Source: Jiella pacifica (GTDB lineage: Bacteria; Pseudomonadota; Alphaproteobacteria; Rhizobiales; Rhizobiaceae). From it: a DNA stretch of 33,804 nucleotides. The stretch lies in the NCBI RefSeq assembly GCF_010500815.1, contig NZ_JAAAMG010000035.1:1-33804 (forward strand). Reading direction: 5' to 3'. The translations under genes were made by a program, and so were the position numbers. Shown here piece after piece: positions 31,243 through 33,804 of this stretch. Numbering within the stretch: the stretch's first letter is position 1; every line of letters begins with the position of its first letter. The notes under the pieces are model-generated. The model had not been told where the DNA came from and made no database searches. It was given only the letters and a program-made list of their open reading frames with translations.

Positions 31243-33516
31243 ATGAGCTGCTGCGCCCAGAACGCCTGTTTCCTTCCGGACGAAGATCCGTCCCTGGGGT
31301 GCATTGCGGAACAGGAGATGCTGCTCGCGAGCCGAGTTGTTGCTGACGGCGTGCGGCAAGTGACGCTTTCGGTTCCCGCAATCCACTGCGGCGCCTGCAT
31401 CCGCGCTGTCGAGGATGTGATTTCCGATCTTCCTGGAATCGAAGCGGCCCGGGTCAACCTTTCGACCAGGCGGGTTTCCGTTAGCTGGCGCGGAGAGAGA
31501 CCGCCGTCGATCATCCGACCCTTGGCACAGATAGGCTACGAAGCGCATCTCCAGGACACCGGAGCGGATGAGCGCGACCCAAGGCTCGACGAGTTGCTCC
31601 GCTCTCTTGCCGTGGCTGGCTTCGCAGCGATGAATGTCATGCTGCTTTCCGTGTCCGTGTGGACGGGCGCCGACGCCGCCACGCGCGACCTGTTCCACTG
31701 GATTTCGGCGGCCATCGCGTTCCCAGCCCGTCTCTTCTCCGGCCGAGTGTTCTTCCGGCCCGCCTGGAACGCAGTGCGGCACGGACACACGAACATGGAC
31801 GTACCGATCTCGATCGGCGTCCTGCTGGCATACGGCCTGAGCCTCTACGAGACGATCCACCGCGGTGAGTACGCCTATTTCGATGCGTCCGTCACGCTCC
31901 TCTTCGTCCTGCTGATCGGGCGAACGCTGGACCACCTCGTGCGTGAGCGCGCCCGTTCAGCGGTATCGGGCTTGGCGCGGCTCGGCGCACGTGGGGCCAT
32001 GGTCCTGCGCCCCGACGGTTCGCGCGACTACCTGCCCACCGATGAGATCGAGCGGGGCATGCGAATCCTGCTTGCGCCCGGCGAGAGGGTTCCGGTCGAC
32101 GCGCGGGTCGAGGATGGGACTTCGGAGATCGACTATTCACTGGTGACCGGAGAAGGCGATCCCCGGCAGGTGGGCGCCGGCGCCGAACTCTTGTCCGGCA
32201 CCTTGAACTTGACCGCCCCGTTGACGATCATCGCCACTGGGACGGCGAGGGACTCCTTCTTCTGCGACATGCTGCGGCTGGTCGAGGCAGCCGAGAACGC
32301 GCGCCCCGCGCGGGTCAGCATCGTCGACAAGGTGGCAGGGCTATATGCCCCGGTGGTACACGCCGCAGCAGCACTGGCCCTCTTGGGCTGGCTCATCGCA
32401 AACGGGGACCTCCATCAAGCCGTTACAGTTGCCGTAGCGGTCCTGATCATCACCTGTCCCTGCGCGCTCGGCCTCGCGGTCCCGATGGTGCAGGTAGCGG
32501 CGGCCCGTCGTCTGTTCGAGGCTGGGGTGATGGTGAAGGACGGCGCGGCTGTGGAACAGGTTCTGGACGTCGACGTGGTCGTATTCGACAAGACCGGCAC
32601 GCTGACGGAGAATTGTCGTCTCATCGCCGACAAACATGCGACAGACTCGGCGCATCTCGCGCTTGCAGCTGGGATTGCGGCATACTCATCGCATCCGCAA
32701 TCTCGGGCTCTGGCGGTCCACAAGCGTCGGGACGATCCACCGCTCGTGTTCGACGGCGTGAAAGAGCACCCCGGACTGGGGGTCGAGGCTACTATGGGCG
32801 GTAACGTTTACCGGCTAGGTCGGGCGGAATGGGCACTTCAGGGTGGGCCGCCATCCCGCCGAGACGGAACCGTCCTGTCCAAAAATGGAATCCTGCTTCA
32901 GGTCTTCCGCTTCAGTGACGCGATCCGGCCCGGCGCCGCGCAAACCGTAGCCGAGTTGGGGAGAATGAGGCTGTCGGTTGAGGTGATCTCGGGTGATCGC
33001 CAGGATTCGGTCCGCCGGACGTCTCGTGCCGTGGGGATCGACCGCTTCGAGGCCGAGGCGATGCCAGCGCGGAAGCTGGCCCGACTAGCGGAACTCTCCC
33101 ACTCTGGCCAGAAGGTTCTGATGGTCGGTGACGGCCTCAATGATGCGCCCGCGCTTGCCGCGGCTGACGTATCGATGGCGCCGGCAGACGCGGCTGACAT
33201 CGGCCGCAGTGCGGCAGGCTTCGTGTTCCTTTACCGCTCACTCGGAGCCGTACCTCACTCTATCGCGCTGTCGCGGCGAGCGGGACTATTGATCCGGCAG
33301 AATCTGGCTTTTGCGGTCGCGTATAATGCCATGGCATTCCCGTTCGCAGCGCTCGGTTATGTGACGCCCCTGATTGCGGCTCTCGCCATGTCCGGATCGT
33401 CCCTGCTGGTGGTCGCAAACTCCCTTCGGCTGGACCGCTACAGGTTCGATAATGATACTGCCGAAGGGAAGCGACAGGTGCTCCACTCCGGGCACACGGT
33501 CGAGACAATGTCTTGA
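31243..33516 (+). CDS. ccoI: CcoI/FixI copper-transporting P1B-type ATPase
   Basis: This 757-aa pump supplies copper for CuB insertion into CcoN. It has a Cys-rich start (MSCCAQNACF), an HMA domain with Cys49-x-x-Cys52 (IHCGACIRAVEDVI), and the transmembrane CPC at Cys405-Pro-Cys407 (ITCPCALGLAVPM). The phosphorylated Asp449 is in DKTGT, and VMVGDGLNDAPALAAADVSMA forms the hinge. The actuator loop reads LVTGEGDP instead of the commoner TGES/TGET, though the essential Glu is kept. Its stop overlaps the ccoS start. N-terminal Cys clusters are usual in FixI. Confidence 0.96.
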   Translation: MSCCAQNACFLPDEDPSLGCIAEQEMLLASRVVADGVRQVTLSVPAIHCGACIRAVEDVISDLPGIEAARVNLSTRRVSVSWRGERPPSIIRPLAQIGYEAHLQDTGADERDPRLDELLRSLAVAGFAAMNVMLLSVSVWTGADAATRDLFHWISAAIAFPARLFSGRVFFRPAWNAVRHGHTNMDVPISIGVLLAYGLSLYETIHRGEYAYFDASVTLLFVLLIGRTLDHLVRERARSAVSGLARLGARGAMVLRPDGSRDYLPTDEIERGMRILLAPGERVPVDARVEDGTSEIDYSLVTGEGDPRQVGAGAELLSGTLNLTAPLTIIATGTARDSFFCDMLRLVEAAENARPARVSIVDKVAGLYAPVVHAAAALALLGWLIANGDLHQAVTVAVAVLIITCPCALGLAVPMVQVAAARRLFEAGVMVKDGAAVEQVLDVDVVVFDKTGTLTENCRLIADKHATDSAHLALAAGIAAYSSHPQSRALAVHKRRDDPPLVFDGVKEHPGLGVEATMGGNVYRLGRAEWALQGGPPSRRDGTVLSKNGILLQVFRFSDAIRPGAAQTVAELGRMRLSVEVISGDRQDSVRRTSRAVGIDRFEAEAMPARKLARLAELSHSGQKVLMVGDGLNDAPALAAADVSMAPADAADIGRSAAGFVFLYRSLGAVPHSIALSRRAGLLIRQNLAFAVAYNAMAFPFAALGYVTPLIAALAMSGSSLLVVANSLRLDRYRFDNDTAEGKRQVLHSGHTVETMS

Positions 33517-33689
33517 GCAGCCTGATCTATCTCGTCCCGATCGCCCTCGGCATGGGACTTGTCGGGCTATGCATTTTTCTCTGGTCGCTTAGGAACGGAC
33601 AATACGGGGATCTCGACGGCGCAGCCGAACGCATCCTCATCGACGAGGACAGGCCGCTCAATCCCGCGAAGCATGATCTGTCCTCTTAA
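33513..33689 (+). CDS. ccoS: CcoS, cbb3 oxidase maturation protein
   Basis: This 58-aa single-span protein starts at TTG 33513, which overlaps the ccoI stop (TTGA). It reads SSLIYLVPIALGMGLVGLCIFLWSLRNGQYGDLDGAAERIL with DEDRPL at the end, the full CcoS pattern. CcoS is required for cofactor insertion into cbb3 oxidase. An ATG start does not exist in a suitable position. It closes the cco operon; no clear hairpin follows. Confidence 0.93.
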   Translation: MSSLIYLVPIALGMGLVGLCIFLWSLRNGQYGDLDGAAERILIDEDRPLNPAKHDLSS

Positions 33690-33728
33690 TCTTCTTTCCA
33701 TGCTATTTTTGGGAAGGAGGACCGAACC

Positions 33729-33804
33729 ATGGGACCGTCACCATCAAGGAAGTCCGCAGGGCCGCGTGATGCGGCCACCAAGGTTGCGCATCATCGCCTG
33801 AGTG
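33729..33804 (+). CDS. Start of a probable IS481-family transposase (runs off right edge)
   Basis: Twenty-five codons are visible from ATG 33729, preceded by AAGGAGG 7 nt upstream. The peptide GPSPSRKSAGPRDAATKVAH followed by HRLS resembles the N-terminus of IS481-type transposases, whose next residues form an HTH (VLELA..LGN and onward) outside the window. The identification is from memory of a short stretch, so it is tentative. If right, an insertion sequence borders the cco operon. Confidence 0.4.
   Translation, partial: MGPSPSRKSAGPRDAATKVAHHRLS

Overview
The window is GC-rich DNA from an alphaproteobacterium, most likely of the Hyphomicrobiales (Rhizobiales). The RPA-type RepA, the DUF736, DUF2285 and DUF2840 genes, pseudoazurin, a clade I Tat-dependent NosZ, NnrR/NnrS and a FixNOPQ-type cbb3 oxidase all point that way. 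No rRNA, tRNA or CRISPR was seen. Assignments rest on reading the translated sequence and motifs; no database search was run.

Region 1 (about 1-7300) is the core of a conjugative element (ICE or plasmid), nearly all on the minus strand: XRE regulator (plus strand), DUF736, two DUF2285-type genes (one broken by a frameshift), a MerR/excisionase-like HTH protein, replication initiator RepA, DUF2840, TraF-like S26 peptidase, lytic transglycosylase and a relaxase that runs off the left edge. Two cis elements stand out. One is a VirD2/IncP-like nic sequence just upstream of the relaxase gene. The other is a cluster of three iterons, two palindromes and a DnaA-like box just downstream of repA, where the parA gene usual for such modules is absent.

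Region 2 (7295-8315) is about 1 kb with no convincing gene and may be the seam between the mobile module and the respiratory cargo.

Region 3 (8316-18025) is a complete N2O-reduction unit: pseudoazurin (plus strand) facing the minus-strand operon tatE-like/nosR-nosZ-nosD-nosF-nosY-nosL-nosX, the two separated by a bidirectional terminator. Both transcription units start with a TTGCG-N4-CGCAA box typical of NnrR/Dnr regulators.

Region 4 (18035-26200) is a nitric-oxide response block. It holds two nnrS genes, the Crp/Fnr regulator NnrR, small proteins of DUF1858, DUF6522 and DUF2249 type, a MIP18/PaaD-like Fe-S assembly factor, an unnamed polytopic membrane protein, and a separate NsrR regulon (nsrR diverging from a group III truncated haemoglobin and a flavohaemoglobin, with two NsrR palindromes between them).

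Region 5 (26476-33689) is a cbb3 oxidase operon, ccoNOQP followed by a 61-aa membrane protein, a DUF2189 membrane protein, ccoI and ccoS; ccoG and ccoH are not present. The last 76 bases appear to begin an IS481-type transposase gene.

Together the cargo looks like a transferable low-oxygen/N-oxide respiration island: N2O reduction, high-affinity O2 reduction and two-layer NO sensing and detoxification. No nitrite or NO reductase structural gene lies in the window.
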